DNA of 64,000 bases, from the NCBI RefSeq assembly GCF_017562075.2, contig NC_054085.1, positions 39,861,039-39,925,038 of the forward strand, given 5' to 3'. The notes below the pieces were generated by a model. That model had not been told where the DNA came from. It did no database searches and saw only the letters and a program-made list of their open reading frames with translations. Below are positions 47,193 to 59,190 of this stretch, in pieces (within the stretch, counting starts at the first letter, position 1; each line of letters begins with the position of its first letter). The translations under genes and the position numbers were made by a program. This stretch comes from Anopheles merus (lineage: Eukaryota > Arthropoda > Insecta > Diptera > Culicidae).

Positions 47193-47321
47193 GAGTTGGG
47201 GCTAACTTCACTAATAGACATTCAACGTGGTGGCGTGCGCATCGAGAAGAATCCTAATTTATGCCATGCAGATACAATTGATTGGAAAGCTATAGCGCCT
47301 TATGGTGAAAACTGGATTAAA
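47193..47321 (+). CDS. InR: Insulin receptor exon 3: end of L1 domain
   Basis: Phase 0 to phase 0, 43 codons between GTTTTAG and AAAGTAAGT. ELGLTSLIDIQRGGVRIEKN and LCHADTIDWKAI match the last L1 strands (GxVRIEKNxxLCxxxTIDW is the receptor-family signature). Intron 2 is 142 bp. The next coding exon is more than 12 kb away. Confidence 0.97.
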
Positions 47322-47582
47322 GTAAGTATAGATATGAATCTATTCTGAATTTTATTCTCAAAGTCGAAATACTTTTATTCTCCATTTATCAATGACAAAC
47401 TTGGAAGAAAAATATTTCTACCAGTTAATTTTATTGATTCGGTGTAGATTCGAAAATGGATTCAAAGCATTTGTTCTCGACTTCAACACTTTTGTGGAAA
47501 ATGGGCCAAGGAAAATAAATTTACGGTTTTACAAGGTTTCTCACTTTATATCAAGATTGTTTAACCCGTTCCCGCATTATGA

Positions 47583-48127
47583 TGTTGCAACCAGTGTTGC
47601 GAACGGTGACGTTCATCGACATAAAATTGTAAACATTCATTCGATTTGAAGCTTCCCATTCCCATCTCTCTCTGTCATTTGACATTCCCGTCAAAAAATG
47701 TCATTTGACATGAAGACATTTTCAAGATACATTCATTTGACATTCGCCAACCTGTATGAGTAGTGAACTGTGTCGTATTGCAAACGGCCGTATTCATGTC
47801 AAACTACAACAGAGCGTGCGGTGCAAAGGCTTTCATTTCACTAGTTTTTGCTATTTCACTAGAATCCCCATATTCAGCGACGATACACTTCATAATCCTC
47901 CGATCGTATCGATTTGTGTTGTTCAAAAATGTCAAATGACATTCATACTACATTGTTTACATTTCATGTCACTGCATCAGCCCTGACGGTAGCGACACGA
48001 ATGAATTTCGTTTAATGACAGTCGTGTCGTGGAAGCATTGAATGTCATCAGCCAAAAAATATTTTGACCGGCTGTTTACGGTGACTGTCATGAAAAATGT
48101 CAACAGTTAACAACACTGGTTGCAACA
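47583..48127. mobile_element. TGTTGCAACCAGTGTTG TIR element rich in ATTTGACA motifs
   Basis: TGTTGCAACCAGTGTTG (47583) and CAACACTGGTTGCAACA (ending 48127) are exact inverses. Within, CATTTGACATT or its complement recurs many times (47677-47750, 47930-47945), and GTGACGTTCAT / ATGAATGTCA strings pair imperfectly. Non-coding. The crowded 8-10-bp motif could be subterminal transposase sites. Confidence 0.8.
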
Positions 48128-49498
48128 CCCTTTCTCGAATGTCAACCCACTTTCGTACAAACGTGTGGCTTTTTAATCGTTATATGCAAATATTATAACA
48201 GTGATCGAATAGATTACAAATATACTGTCCTGATTGACTGTGTAACCAATTTTTGATAAACATCTTTGTTTTGTTTTTCTACAATTCTAACAATAAAAAC
48301 ATATTTTATTAGTTAGGAAGTGTATAGCGTACCAGAAACTAACTGACATGGTAGATATTTTTGATAAGTGGTAGATATTTTTGAAATTCAAATCGTTATT
48401 GCTTAAAACGTGATACCAATTGTTTATTGATCTGTTAAACCCTGTGTGCATAAAGACATTTAATTTTTTCAATATATGATTGATGTTATACAATTTCACT
48501 ATCATCACCGACGTAAGGTCAATGATAAGATTTTCAGGAGGTTGTATTGCACCAGTAGTTTTTGGTTTGTGTGATGCGAAGTCATATAGTTTTGAATTGT
48601 TGGTTATTGGTATTCGGCTCATTTGTTTGCTAACAATTAATCATTGGTTTGTATCGTGATGTTAGCGGTGCATGGATGTGTGCGTGGACACGCATAAATG
48701 GCACAGAGTGGATATATCAGTCGTAACAATATATAGTACGGTCGATTGTGTTTTGAATGGACAATTCATGTTTAGATTAAGCGTTTTATTAATCTCTAGA
48801 TTACTTGCTTTACTTATCCGTCGCTATAAACACTTTGTGATCTTACCTGCTACAGTACCCAAATAGCCAAATTTGCTTAAGCAGCTAATTTTGGCATGCT
48901 AAAGATCAAAGATCTAAATATCTAAAGCTAAAGATCAGCATCAAAGTTCCAGGTGGGCCTTTCAAATAGCGCTTAAACAGCCTCCTTATGCCACGATGCC
49001 AGGGATTATTTTTCTTTGTGTTTTATTTTCAAGCAAGCGTCATCGATGAAATAAACAACAAGATTTGTGTCGTTTATGCACATGTGTATATTTTTAAATC
49101 CTTTGTATTGATGATTTACACAAAATTTCACACAATTTACTTTACTGTACAATCAGCTCACGTACACAACTGAGATGATCAGTGACGATACTCAAACAGT
49201 TGGAGAATCAATCACATACTTGGTGACATTTTCATTGGCACCCAACTCCTGGTCACTCACTTGGAAACGACCTTTTTGTCGGCGATAATCACGACATTCT
49301 TGGAATATACTTGGCACGTGGGCTCAAGCAACAAAATGAGCATGCTTTCTCTCTCTGTCTGTTTTGATTATTTGTCGGGTTTAACATGCGAGAAAACATG
49401 CTCATTTTGTTTCTTGGAACCACTCGCACGCACCGCATATCTCCCGTGACCATCGCGATGATCACCGACTGAAAATGTCGCGACCAAGTGACTGGCCA

Positions 49499-49690
49499 AC
49501 AGCCGTATCGGGGAACTCGTTCGTCGAGAAATATTCGTCGCTCATGAGTGGACAGGGTTGTACCACTAGGTTGGGCAGTACAAAATCTATACGGTTTTCT
49601 AATTTTTTATCAACAGGGCTATGAAATGAGTGAAAATGAGCGTCGCTGCGAACGTTCTCGGGGACGAACGAGTTTCCCTATACGACTGCA
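49499..49690. mobile_element. CAGCCGTATCGGGGAACTCG TIR element
   Basis: CAGCCGTATCGGGGAACTCG at 49499 opposes CGAACGAGTTTCCCTATACGACTG ending about 49689. A second left end CAGCCGTATCGGGGAAATCG at 49710 and a related unit CAGCCGTACCGGCGAACTCG at 50514-50590 show a family. The 50514 copy lies inside copia gag-region sequence. Confidence 0.65.
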
Positions 49691-50119
49691 AGGGTTGGTT
49701 GAACACAATCAGCCGTATCGGGGAAATCGTTCGTTCTATTTAATAATAATTAATTTCTATTTAAATAAAAAAAATGAATGTAGCTTTAGTAATTGCATAA
49801 TAAAAGTTGGGAAAAGTGACACCCAGGCTTATTGGAATAAGCAACGTATCAGAGTTGCATAGTTTTTGTTTATATAAAATAATAGGCTTATTATATCTTG
49901 TTACAATGTTCATTCCGATTTAATAATCGTTAAACACTACACGTATTTTCAATAGGTTATGGGCCCAGAGTAACGCGGATTAAATAGAATTGGGATCAGT
50001 GAAGTTCATCGTTTTATTATTATTTTTTTTTTGAGTTTCATAAGTGCTTGGTTGATTGAAAAGTTTAAACCCTGTTCGAAGAAAAAATGAGAATTAGATT
50101 GAGATTAAGAAACCAGAAC

Positions 50120-51930
50120 TTTGAAATATGGAAGTTCAAAATGGAGCTGAACTGATGTAAGAACCGAAATCAACGGCGGTGGAAAAGATGGCGATCTGGT
50201 CTGAAAAAGACGGAGAGGCGCGTCATATGATAGGTGTGGCCGTGGAAAACGACCTGTTGGTTCACATTTGCCGGAAAAGGAAACCGCGAAGGAAATGTGG
50301 GACACTCTCCTGAGTATCCATGAAGCAGAATCTATGTATACGATGATGACGGTATTGCGAAAGATGTGTTCTCTGAAGATGCCAGAAGACGGCATTTTCC
50401 GGAGCATCTTAAGCAGATGACGGCGATGCACGATCGTTTGGAAGTGACAGATGAGGGCTTAAAGCCTCGACAGTTTGTGGATGTAATGCTTTCAAGTCTC
50501 TCTGGCTGGTATTCAGCCGTACCGGCGAACTCGTTCGTTCCTGGGAACGTTCGCCGCGACGCTCATTTTCACTCATTTCATAGCCCTCTAGATCAAAAAT
50601 TACGCCTAACGTACTAGATCGTTCGTAAGAGATCCCGAAGCCATTTCTGCGATTGTTCGAAAATAACTTACATATTGGATTACATAGGAGAATACTCTGG
50701 AACAAAATTATTTTGTGGAAACGGTTAGCTGCATGCTTGCTGAGTCTGGTCTCCGAAAGCAGTATTGGGGTGAATCAAAAACAGCTGCAAACTATCTGCC
50801 GTATTGGTTACTATCATTATCAATTGAGTAAACACCGTATGCATTTTGGCATAATAAGAAACCATCATATAGTCATATTAGAATTTTTGGTTCGGAAGCA
50901 TATGTACATGTACCGAAAGAGATGCGTTTCAAACTTTATGTGAAGATGGAGGAAATGGGTTTTGTTGGATATGCTGAATAACGAAAAGCCTATTGTTTTT
51001 TGGATCGCAAAACTTATTAGATAGTGATTAGTAGAGATGTCAAATTCATAGAAATGCACGAAACTGATTTGGAGAGAAACAAGACTAAATCGATTGAACC
51101 AACTATCGAAATGGTGCAACTACCATCGTCGAGGACCGCACTGATGAAAAACTCCGGAAGTATTGAAACACAAACCGAAGCAGTGACTGAGATTGAATAT
51201 CATGAAACCTACCATCACACAGGACGTCGAAATAATGATGAACGCGTCCGAAGGTGAGCTATCATTTCAAGAACTACAATTAGAAGAAATTCTTAGACGA
51301 TCAATGCGGGTGTTTTTTCCCAGGCGGTTAATTGAGGAAACTTTAACAGAAAGAGGAGGAGAAGGATCCTAGAAACTTACACTGTGAGGACAGTTTTAAA
51401 TGGAAGAAAACCATAGCAGATGAGCTGAAATCTCGTGCAACAAATGGCACATGGGATTTGGTGGATCTACCCGTATGCCGTAAACCAGTTGGTTGTAAAT
51501 GGGTTTACAAACGGAAGAGAAACGCAGCTGGCAATATTTTGAAATATAAAGCGTGGCGTGTGGCACAGGTATTTAGTCAAAAATATGGGGAAGATTATGA
51601 TGAAGTTGTTGCACCAGTAACGAAGCAAACAACCCAGAGGACCTCATTGGCCATTGCAAGCATGAAAAAGCGTAGATGTGAAAACTGCATACCTGTATGG
51701 TAATCTGCAAAAGAAGCTATATATGAAACAACCTGTTGGCTATGAGAAGAAAGGAGCAGGAAAGCTGGTATGCAGACATCGGAGGAGTATTTACGGGCTG
51801 AAGCAGTCTGCCCGGTGCTGGAATCATCGATTACGTGACGTTCTTGTTAGAATGCAGTTTGTGCAAAGTAATGCGGATCTCTGCTTGTACACAAAATATC
51901 AGAATCAGAATATATGTTTATTGATATTTT
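50120..51930 (+). pseudogene. Ty1/copia relic, 5' portion (gag, integrase, start of RT)
   Basis: Plus-strand order: gag-like CGRGKRPVGSHLPEKETAKEM WDTLLS and LRKMCSLKMPEDG (about 50215-50400); integrase C-terminal MLAESGLRKQYWGES, PYAFWHNKKPS and FGSEAYVHVPKEMRFK (about 50730-50945); then RT start KPVGCKWVYKRKRNAAGNI, MKQPVGYEKKGAGKLVCRHR and IYGLKQSARCWNHR (about 51480-51835). Many stops and frameshifts separate the pieces, and a small TIR element (50514-50590) sits in gag. It ends at the LINE insertion near 51910. Confidence 0.85.
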
Positions 51931-53805
51931 TCTTTTAAGTTCATGTGTACATTTGTTTTGCGAGATTTAGCGCAACGCTCGCTTTTCACCGCTGTGGAGG
52001 ATTTTGCCAGGAGGCAGTTTGTTTTGATTTTAGAAAGAAACGGTGCTAGGCCTAGGGCCTTTTGTTACGCTAACTTAACTTAAACTAACTTATCTACTTA
52101 ACACTATTAGATTAGGAGCAGGACGAAAGAAATTCAAAAATAACAAAGAAAGGAGGAGGGAAAAAGAAATGAAATGTGAAAAATTCAAAAGAGTGCCCTT
52201 AGAAGGGGTGAACCTGATGTTGCACATTTTTCTTTAAGGCGTTCTGTTATAACATATCCAATTTCATCTATTGGATGTGTACTGGTTTTTTCATATAGCT
52301 CCTCTAACCTGGTTCAGTAGGGGGCATTCGCAATTAGTCGAAAAAATCGGTTCAACCCTATTTCAACCCTTCGGATGTTGGTTTGGGCGCTATTTTTCCA
52401 AACCGAGATACTGTAAGTTGCCATGGGAAGAACAATTTGTTTATAGATCGCGATCTTGTTCTTGTAGCAAAGCAGGAGGACTCTTTTTTAAGCAGGACAT
52501 TGATCCGAGTTGCCAGCTCTCGGGTATGGTGATGATAAAGCAACTTGTTATCCATGATTAGACCCACATATTTTACCCTTGACAACCAAGGGATTGTTGT
52601 TCCTCCCACAGTCAGCTGGCAGCCAATCGGGTTTAGTAGCTGGTGTCTAAGCCGATGTGGAACAATCATGGCTTGTGTCTTTGCGTTGTTGATGCGGATT
52701 CTCCATTCAGCAGCATAGCCTTGTAGTACGTCTAAGCAGCGCTGAGCGCCGCGTCTGAGTTCTGCTGGTGTTCTGCCCTTAGTAGCGATCGCCGTGTCGT
52801 CTGCAAACAAAAACAACTGGGTACCGCTAGGAAGAGCAGGAAGGTCCGCCGTGAACAGCAAATACAGAAGAGGGCCCAGAACGCTGCCCTGGGGTAGGCC
52901 CGCCGGTACATGCAAGTGTATGGGCCGATGACAACACGGAAGGTGCGTTGCTGCAGGTAATTCTTGATCAGTTTGACCAAGAATAACGGGAGCTTGAACT
53001 GGAACAATTTATGGACAAGCCCAACATGCCACACATTGTCGAATGCTTTTTCCACGTCAATCACAACAGCAGTGGATCTTGATACTCGTTTGTTTTGCTG
53101 TTTTGCTGTACTTTTTTGTGTTTTGCAGTCTCATCAGTTGGGGTGTTGTTGAGTGCCCGGACCGAAATCCAAACTGTTCTGCCGGAATAATTTGTAGATC
53201 GTTAACTGAATTGCTTAGTCGACAATATATTATTTTTTCGAATAATTTGCTGAAGGCGCTTAGCAAGCTTATCGGGCGATAGCTGGATGGAAGGGTGGGA
53301 TCCTTACCGGGCTTCAGGATTGGGATCACCTTAGCGCTCTTCCAGGCTTGCGGGAAGATGTTGAGTCAGAGGCAGCTATTAAAAATTACCACAAGCAGAG
53401 TTATAGCTCGATTTTGCAGATGTTTGATGCAAATATTGAAGATTCCATCAATGCCTGGGGCCTTCATGTTTTGAAGACATTTGATGGTGCTTTCAACCCC
53501 CGCGACGGTGATGCGCTCTTCAGGTGGTAGAGTTGGAGGTGTGTTGTCAACCGTGTTGTTGGTCGTTGACACTTCTACATCGTGAGGGCTAGGCATTGTT
53601 AGACCAAGTCGATATGCTTCAGCAAATTCATTAGCAGGTGCATTGGACTTTTCGATGGGCGTAATGACTACTTGCGCTGGTAGATTGCTCTTTAATGGAG
53701 GAATCGGCCGGGGTTTGTCTTTTAGAATTTTCGCCATTTTCCAAAAGGCTGGCGAGTGGGGTGGAAGCTGCTCAACTTTCCTTGCAAAGTTAGTGTTGCG
53801 AATAC
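51930..53805 (-). pseudogene. Jockey-like LINE (ORF2 reverse transcriptase), 5'-truncated, frameshifted
   Basis: Minus-strand landmarks in order: NMKAPGIDGI (about 53460), IPILKPGKDP...YRPISLLSAFSKLFEKII (about 53260-53325), DVEKAFDNVWHVGLVHKLFQ (about 53000-53060), GLPQGSVLGPLLY (about 52870-52905), LFLFADDTAIATKG (catalytic Asp-Asp pair, about 52780-52830) and RVKYVGLIMDNKL (about 52540-52580). The blocks are complete for the RT core, but at least two frameshifts separate them. The YRPISLL, AFDxVWH and PQGSVLGP layout is that of Jockey-clade elements. Inserted in copia RT. Confidence 0.9.
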
Positions 53806-53814
53806 ACGAAAGAT

Positions 53815-53900
53815 GTTAGCGGCGATCGAATCTACATCTTAGTGTATGTCGATGATATTCTATTCGGCAGTGAGAAAGACGTTCATATAAGAGGAATTTA
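53815..53900 (+). pseudogene. Continuation of the copia RT (YVDDI active-site box) after the LINE
   Basis: Reading plus-strand sequence after the LINE gives YILVYVDDILFGSEKDVHI, the copia reverse transcriptase active-site box. It should follow directly after the C-X-Y segment that ends near 51905. This shows the LINE landed between the two halves of one copia copy. Confidence 0.85.
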
Positions 53901-54295
53901 TTATGGAAATGTGGAAATATGGGAATTATAGTATATCCCCCGTTTACAAAAAGGTTCTCATTTTCAATCTCTCATTATAGAGCGTTCGTTTTTAACTCTA
54001 TAGTGAGACGATGTTGGTTAGTGAGTTGATGTTAGGTGCGGATAGCTTGAATGATGTTTGTACCGTGTTGGTTTGCTTGCACACTTTGCACAGGCATAGC
54101 GATTCATCGATTTAGGCGTTGGACGAAAAACGACCACCATGTTTTCCTCAAACAAACATACGAATAAATGTTGTGTAATATTTATGAAGTGATCTAAATA
54201 GTTTAAAGATTAAATAAGTACAAGTAAGCTTAAAATTAATTGCAGCAGCTTCCATGGTATGTTGGTACGGGCAACAAAATCAGGACTGCTCCTGA

Positions 54296-54300
54296 CCGAG

Positions 54301-54346
<46 letters not shown>

Positions 54347-54382
54347 TCTCTCTCTCTCTCTTTCTCCTCTCTCTTTCTCTCT

Positions 54383-54457
<75 letters not shown>
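54296..54457. repeat. (TC)n microsatellite
   Basis: CT/TC dinucleotide run with TTCTC interruptions, about 160 bp, in InR intron 3. The Ser-Leu and Arg-Glu frames on either strand are artefacts. Confidence 0.97.
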
Positions 54458-54460
<3 letters not shown>

Positions 54461-54734
54461 GCTCACGATAGAGCACGTCGATGTGGCATGGGCCGGTCAA
54501 CAATTATTCTTCTTCTTGTTTACTTTTCGTTGCGGTGATTTTTTTTTACGAAGGTGGCTTGCAAGGCCTTTTCCCTAATCTCCAGCCTCGTCGTTGGGCC
54601 TACGCTCGCTGGCTTTTTAGAGTCCTGCAGCGAGCCAAGACGGAAGAAGCCAGCGCAGCCCTTCGGGAAGAGACATACACTAGGGGGAAGCCGCTCCTGA
54701 CATGGAGAACAAAGGCTCCCAGGTAGAGTCATTA

Positions 54735-54955
54735 ATCATCTGATGCATTGCTTCACATATAATGGTGTTGGGGTCTAATGCGAACGTTTAAATTTGCTCT
54801 ACGTCTCTAAAAAGCAACAATTACAATTTATTTAAAAATAGTCACAATAATTAACTATTTATTTTAACCTTCACAAAGTGTCCACGAGTTGCATAATAGG
54901 TCTCGAGGGACACATGCGGCCTTCGGGCCGTAGTTTGGAGACCCCTGCTCTAGAA
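54735..54955. mobile_element. hAT-like right end (AGTTTGGAGACCCCTG)
   Basis: CGGCCTTCGGGCCGTAGTTTGGAGACCCCTG at 54919-54948 matches the right terminus of the 15394 element and is inverse to CAGAGGTCTCCAAACTTTTC at 56090. The ATTGCTTCACATATAATGGT string at 54745 also occurs at 56110, so 54735-54955 and 56090 onward are two pieces of the same element family. It abuts the helicase fragment, into which it probably inserted. Confidence 0.7.
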
Positions 54956-55115
54956 GCTCGCGCCCTCGATCGCGCCCTGCAGGACGTTATGGAAAATCGC
55001 CGAACGTTCGGTGATAAGGTGGTGCTGGTATGTGGCGACTTTCAACAGATACTGTCAATCGTTCCGCGTGGTACCAACGTCCAGGTCCTGCAGCAGTGCA
55101 TCCGGCCATTTTAAC
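54956..55115 (+). pseudogene. Helitron-type (Pif1-like) helicase fragment
   Basis: The plus strand encodes LDRALQDVMENRRTFGDKVV, LVCGDFQQILSIVPRG and TNVQVLQQC. The GGDFRQxLPVVP[RG] box downstream of a Walker B region is characteristic of Pif1-family helicases and, in insect intergenic DNA, of Helitron Rep-helicases. Only about 50 codons remain between the hAT-like end and a stop. No Rep domain, and no CTRR/hairpin end was found. Confidence 0.75.
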
Positions 55116-55544
55116 CGGGTAATAGGGCCATTTTAACTAGTGAAGTAAAACAAAAATATGCTTGCTTAATTTTGTTCAAGTTTGTTACAAATTTAATCCA
55201 TTCAAGAACTCTTATTGTTATGAGGCTTATGGAATTTGTATTGGTAAAAATGAACCTTTTTAATGTATATTTGTATGAGGAGAAGGTCGGTAGTCACTAG
55301 TGGCTGAGTCGACTAGCTCCTACAGAGTTCGAAACGACCCGGAACGCCCTAGCTCGTCATTCTTTTTCCGTCTTTATATAGTGTATAGAGGGTTCTAAAC
55401 TACGCATGGAATTAAAAGAGATCAAGCTGTTTAAAAATTCCTAGGTCAAATTGATTTGATTAACAAATGATCGCCATAGAGACCCTACTAGGGTGGTAGT
55501 TTAAATGTTTTCACTTTCAAATTAGTTCGCTTTCGAACTCAGCG

Positions 55545-56200
55545 GTCGGCAAACTTTTGAGATAAGAGGCCAAATTTAGCGAACGATCGTGAGAAAAATA
55601 CAGTTATGGCTAGGACGTAATTAATAGATTACAAAATTTTAGAAACAAAATAGTTGGTGATATGAAACAATGCGATTGGTGACAATATTGTTTTTTTAGT
55701 TGTCATATTATATAAGAATGTTTCAGAATTTATAATTTCTACTATAAAAACTAATTTAAGGATTCGTCAGTTAATAATCAGCAACAAAATGTGAGTGTGA
55801 TCAGTAAAAAAACAAAGCAAGAACAGTATCGCTTCTTAATGACCCTCCCTTGCAATAAATATTGTTGGGGATATTCTGAGGGTGGTACAAAAGACTTAAC
55901 GGATGAAAAATAATCGAGACAAACGTACCTTTACTTACTTACTTACTTACTTATCCGGCGCTACACCTGCTTTGTAATCTTGGTCTCAGGAGTGTCCGAA
56001 ACCGCTCACGGTCTCACGCCTTCGTCTGCCAATCCGTTACAGTATTTTCCAGGAGTTCCTCAACTATTTAGACCAGAGGTCTCCAAACTTTTCAGTTTGC
56101 GGGCCGCATTGCTTCAAATATAATGGTGTTGAGGGTCATTTTTTCGTTGCCTATATCTTATGCGAACGTTTCAATATCGTCTTTATAAGAAAATAATACC
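55545..56200. mobile_element. Two hAT-like left termini
   Basis: CAGCGGTCGGCAAACTTTTGAG at 55550 and CAGAGGTCTCCAAACTTTTC at 56084 both fit CAGNGGTC..CAAACTTTT, followed by GGCC-containing sequence (GAGGCCAAATTT; GCGGGCCGCATTGC). Right ends were not paired unambiguously. Between them is TTACTTACTTACTTACTTA, a short tetranucleotide run at about 55932. Confidence 0.55.
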
Positions 56201-56831
56201 ATAATATACAAAACTCCTATAGATTTCTATTATTTAAGTTTGGTCCTCGTCTCTGAAATAATTGGGAAATTAAATATCCTTTGTTTTTGATGTGCGATAA
56301 GTCACATTCTGATTAATATTCAATGAAATATAGCAAAAAAAGCTAAATTTTACGTTCAATGTCATGCGAAGTCTAAAGCGACCTATATACATTGCGTGAA
56401 CGTGAAATTTTGTTGTTTTTTTTTTCGATATTTTTCATTACATATTAATCGGATTATTGCTCATCGTACACCCAAAACAAAGGAAATTCATTTCCCCAAT
56501 TATTGAGACTATAAAACATGCTACAAATTATGAACATTATGAATTATGAAATTATGAAATTAAATTATTTCCTTGTGATTCCTTGCCGACCATTATTTTT
56601 CAGCGTCAAGCGTGAAATTCTTAGTGGAGCGAAATGCATGTAATATTGTTAAGCGGCTCAAGTTTACCGTTTCGTTCGGGCCAAAAACAAATAAATTTAC
56701 CGTTTCCTTTTCCGCTTATTCTGTATTTTCGGAAATATATTTTACTGTGAAAAATGTCAACGGGTACAAGCCACGGTTCAACGATAGATTTTTTAAATTA
56801 GTTTTAGGCAAATCTCAATATAAATTGAATA

Positions 56832-57152
56832 CAGTCTTTCCCCGAGTTACGCGGATAATGCGTCCCGCAAACATTCGCGTCAGTCGAATATCACGTTTTA
56901 CAGCCAAAATATACTTGATTAATAATGATTTTTGATTGTATTTAGTTTATTTATGTAATTTATCGCTTATTTCATGCAATTGGCGTAAAAATTCGGTTAT
57001 TTTTGTCTTTTTAGTGATTTGAAACATTTGAAAAAAATGCAACTTTTTTTTCATTTGACAATTGATGGAGTAAATTTTACCGATTGGATATCTGAACTGT
57101 CAAAAATAAAAAATTGCGAACTTGAGTTTCGCGTAACTCGGGGAAAGACGAT
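56832..57152. mobile_element. CAGTCTTTCCCCGAGTTACG TIR element, uninterrupted copy
   Basis: CAGTCTTTCCCCGAGTTACG at 56832 and CGCGTAACTCGGGGAAAGACG ending 57152 are inverted; TA precedes the left end. About 320 bp. This is the relative of the 5436 and 16810 elements and shows the size before nested insertions. Confidence 0.85.
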
Positions 57153-57349
57153 TTAATTTAAGATTTGAAATATAAATTAATATAAAATGTTATATTAGTA
57201 TTTAATATATTATTCATTCAATTCAATATAATATAATAAATTAATATTATTTATCTGTTATTATATTACATAATTAATAAATTTTTGAATAATGAAAACA
57301 TTAATTAAATGGAAACGAGTTTAAATGATCTTACAGAGTCCTACCTATA

Positions 57350-57540
57350 GGCGATATGGTCCTAACGAGTTTTGTTTGAATTCCTGTATTGTTTTTTTTT
57401 TTATTTAAGCTTTAATTTCTCACCGAATTGAAATAATCCTACAGAGTCCTACGTATCGGCGATATAGTCCTAACGAGTCTTGTTTGAATTCCTGTATTGT
57501 TTGTTTTGATTTAAGTTTTAATTCCTCGCCGACAGAGCGA
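57350..57540 (+). repeat. Two-copy direct repeat, period about 125 bp
   Basis: CTTACAGAGTCCTACCTATAGGCGATATGGTCCTAACGAG and CCTACAGAGTCCTACGTATCGGCGATATAGTCCTAACGAG are about 85-90% alike. Each is followed by TTTGAATTCCTGTATTGTTT. Confidence 0.8.
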
Positions 57541-57839
57541 CTGAATTATCCAGTTTTTTTTTAAATAAATTTTCATCGTTCCACCAGGCGAATTTTCACG
57601 TTCACGTTCACTTCAGCTGTAAAGCGACCTTTACGTGAAATGAACTTAAAGTAATGGGAATTAAACTCTATAGCACCCTTGTTGGACACATCCGATAGGA
57701 TTTTCCTAGGAGCCTGTCCAAAGAGGGTACCATAGAGTCCAATTTCTATCATATGAAGTTCACTTCCTATAAGAAAGAGTCAAGGATATGTCTTATAACT
57801 ATGAGAATCCCTGGAAATCCCTGTATCGGGGCCCTAATT

Positions 57840-59190
57840 GCGGACGCCTCCAAACCATCTTGCCACCTCATTTTGGGCATACCACGCCTTCTCTCTCTCC
57901 TTGTGGACGGCCTAAACAGACTTTACGGGCTGGTTCGTCCTTTTCCATGCGCACAACATAGCCAGCCCACAGGAGCCTGGCGAGTTGGATACGCTGCATG
58001 AGAGTGAGGTCGCCATACATCTCGTATAGCTCGTCGTTATAGCGCCTCTTCCATTGTCCTTCCACACATACGGGGCCAAGAATCCTTCTGAACATCTTCC
58101 TTACGAGCTCTCGTGACTAAGAGGGTTTTGTCAGATTTTAACAGAGTCCATGTCTCAGAGGCGTATGTGAGTACCGGTACTATATAAGTCTGGGACGACT
58201 GACTGCGTTCATCTATCTGTACGTCTCGACTACGTACGTAGATTTGGATTATTTATTGGTAGGACTGCTGATGTTGCTACCATCAGTTTGGTTTTTGCCT
58301 CGTTTATCTGCAATCCGAGGTTCTCTGCCGTCCGCTCGATCCCTTGGTAGGTTTCTGCTACATAGAAAAGCCGCAGATCAATGATGGCTATATCATCAGT
58401 GTATGCTAGGATCTGGGATGATTAACCGTAGAGTTGGCAACCAGATTTACACACGTAAGTTGGCAACCGGCATACCCGGATATTCCACACGTTTTGATGC
58501 AAAAAATTAACGATTTTCATAGGTAAACAATGCTCTCTATATTTTAATGCTGTAAGCAAGTAATGCCGACCATATATTCTCTTCTATTTCATTCATTCAT
58601 TATGTTTTTTCATTTTATTATAAAAATAACGGTCAAATTGAAATTTGGAATCGCTTGAATTTGACTCGAAAATAAGCACAGTACGAAAAGAGGAAGAAGA
58701 GAAACGTCATTCTCCATACAAAATGTTTGGAATACCCGGGTATGCTGGTTGCCAACTTACGTGGTAAAGTTAAAAAAAATCAAAATAAAATACTTATAGG
58801 CTGTTTAAAATTACAACTTATGCACCAAAAAATAATAAATTAAAAGTTGGGAGGCTACGGAAAATTTCAGGTCAATAAAAGCAATGAATCAAAAGTTATT
58901 GCAATTCGAAGTTGAAAAAAATACCCGGGTATCCGGTTGCCAACTTAAAGGTTAAAGAACATGGTTCCCGAAATCTCCACTCTCGAGTCCTGGATGACCC
59001 TCTCTAGCGCCAAGTTGAATAAGAAGACAGGCAAGCCCGTGATATCATATGCGGCTTAGAAGTCAACGAAGAGATGATACGTGTTGTTTCTGTATTCTGT
59101 CATCTTCTCCAAGATCTGATCAGTGGGTGATTTTCCGTTTCGGAGTCCTCTTTGATAGTTTCCGACTATCTGTTCGAAGTGAGGGACAAC
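57840..59190 (-). pseudogene. RTE-like LINE fragment interrupted by a GTTGGCAACC element
   Basis: Minus strand FRRILGPVCVEGQWKRRYND and LLWAGYVVRMEKDEPARKVC LGRP at 57868-58095, then further RT-region sequence to about 58430. It resumes at about 58960-59190 with sequence parallel to 32430-33000. A TIR element occupies the gap. Small deletions and frameshifts throughout; inactive. Confidence 0.8.
58433..58958. mobile_element. GTTGGCAACC element with CCCGGGTA motifs, inserted in the LINE
   Basis: GAGTTGGCAACCAGATTTAC at 58431 and GTAAGTTGGCAACCGGCATACCCGG at 58456 face AATACCCGGGTATGCTGGTTGCCAACTTAC (about 58731) and ACCCGGGTATCCGGTTGCCAACTT (about 58923). This gives two inverted pairs, suggesting an element nested in a relative of itself. 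Non-coding. Confidence 0.7.

Noticed and set aside
54210..54578. Arg-Glu-rich and Ser-Leu-rich frames
   Set aside because: (TC)n microsatellite artefacts.
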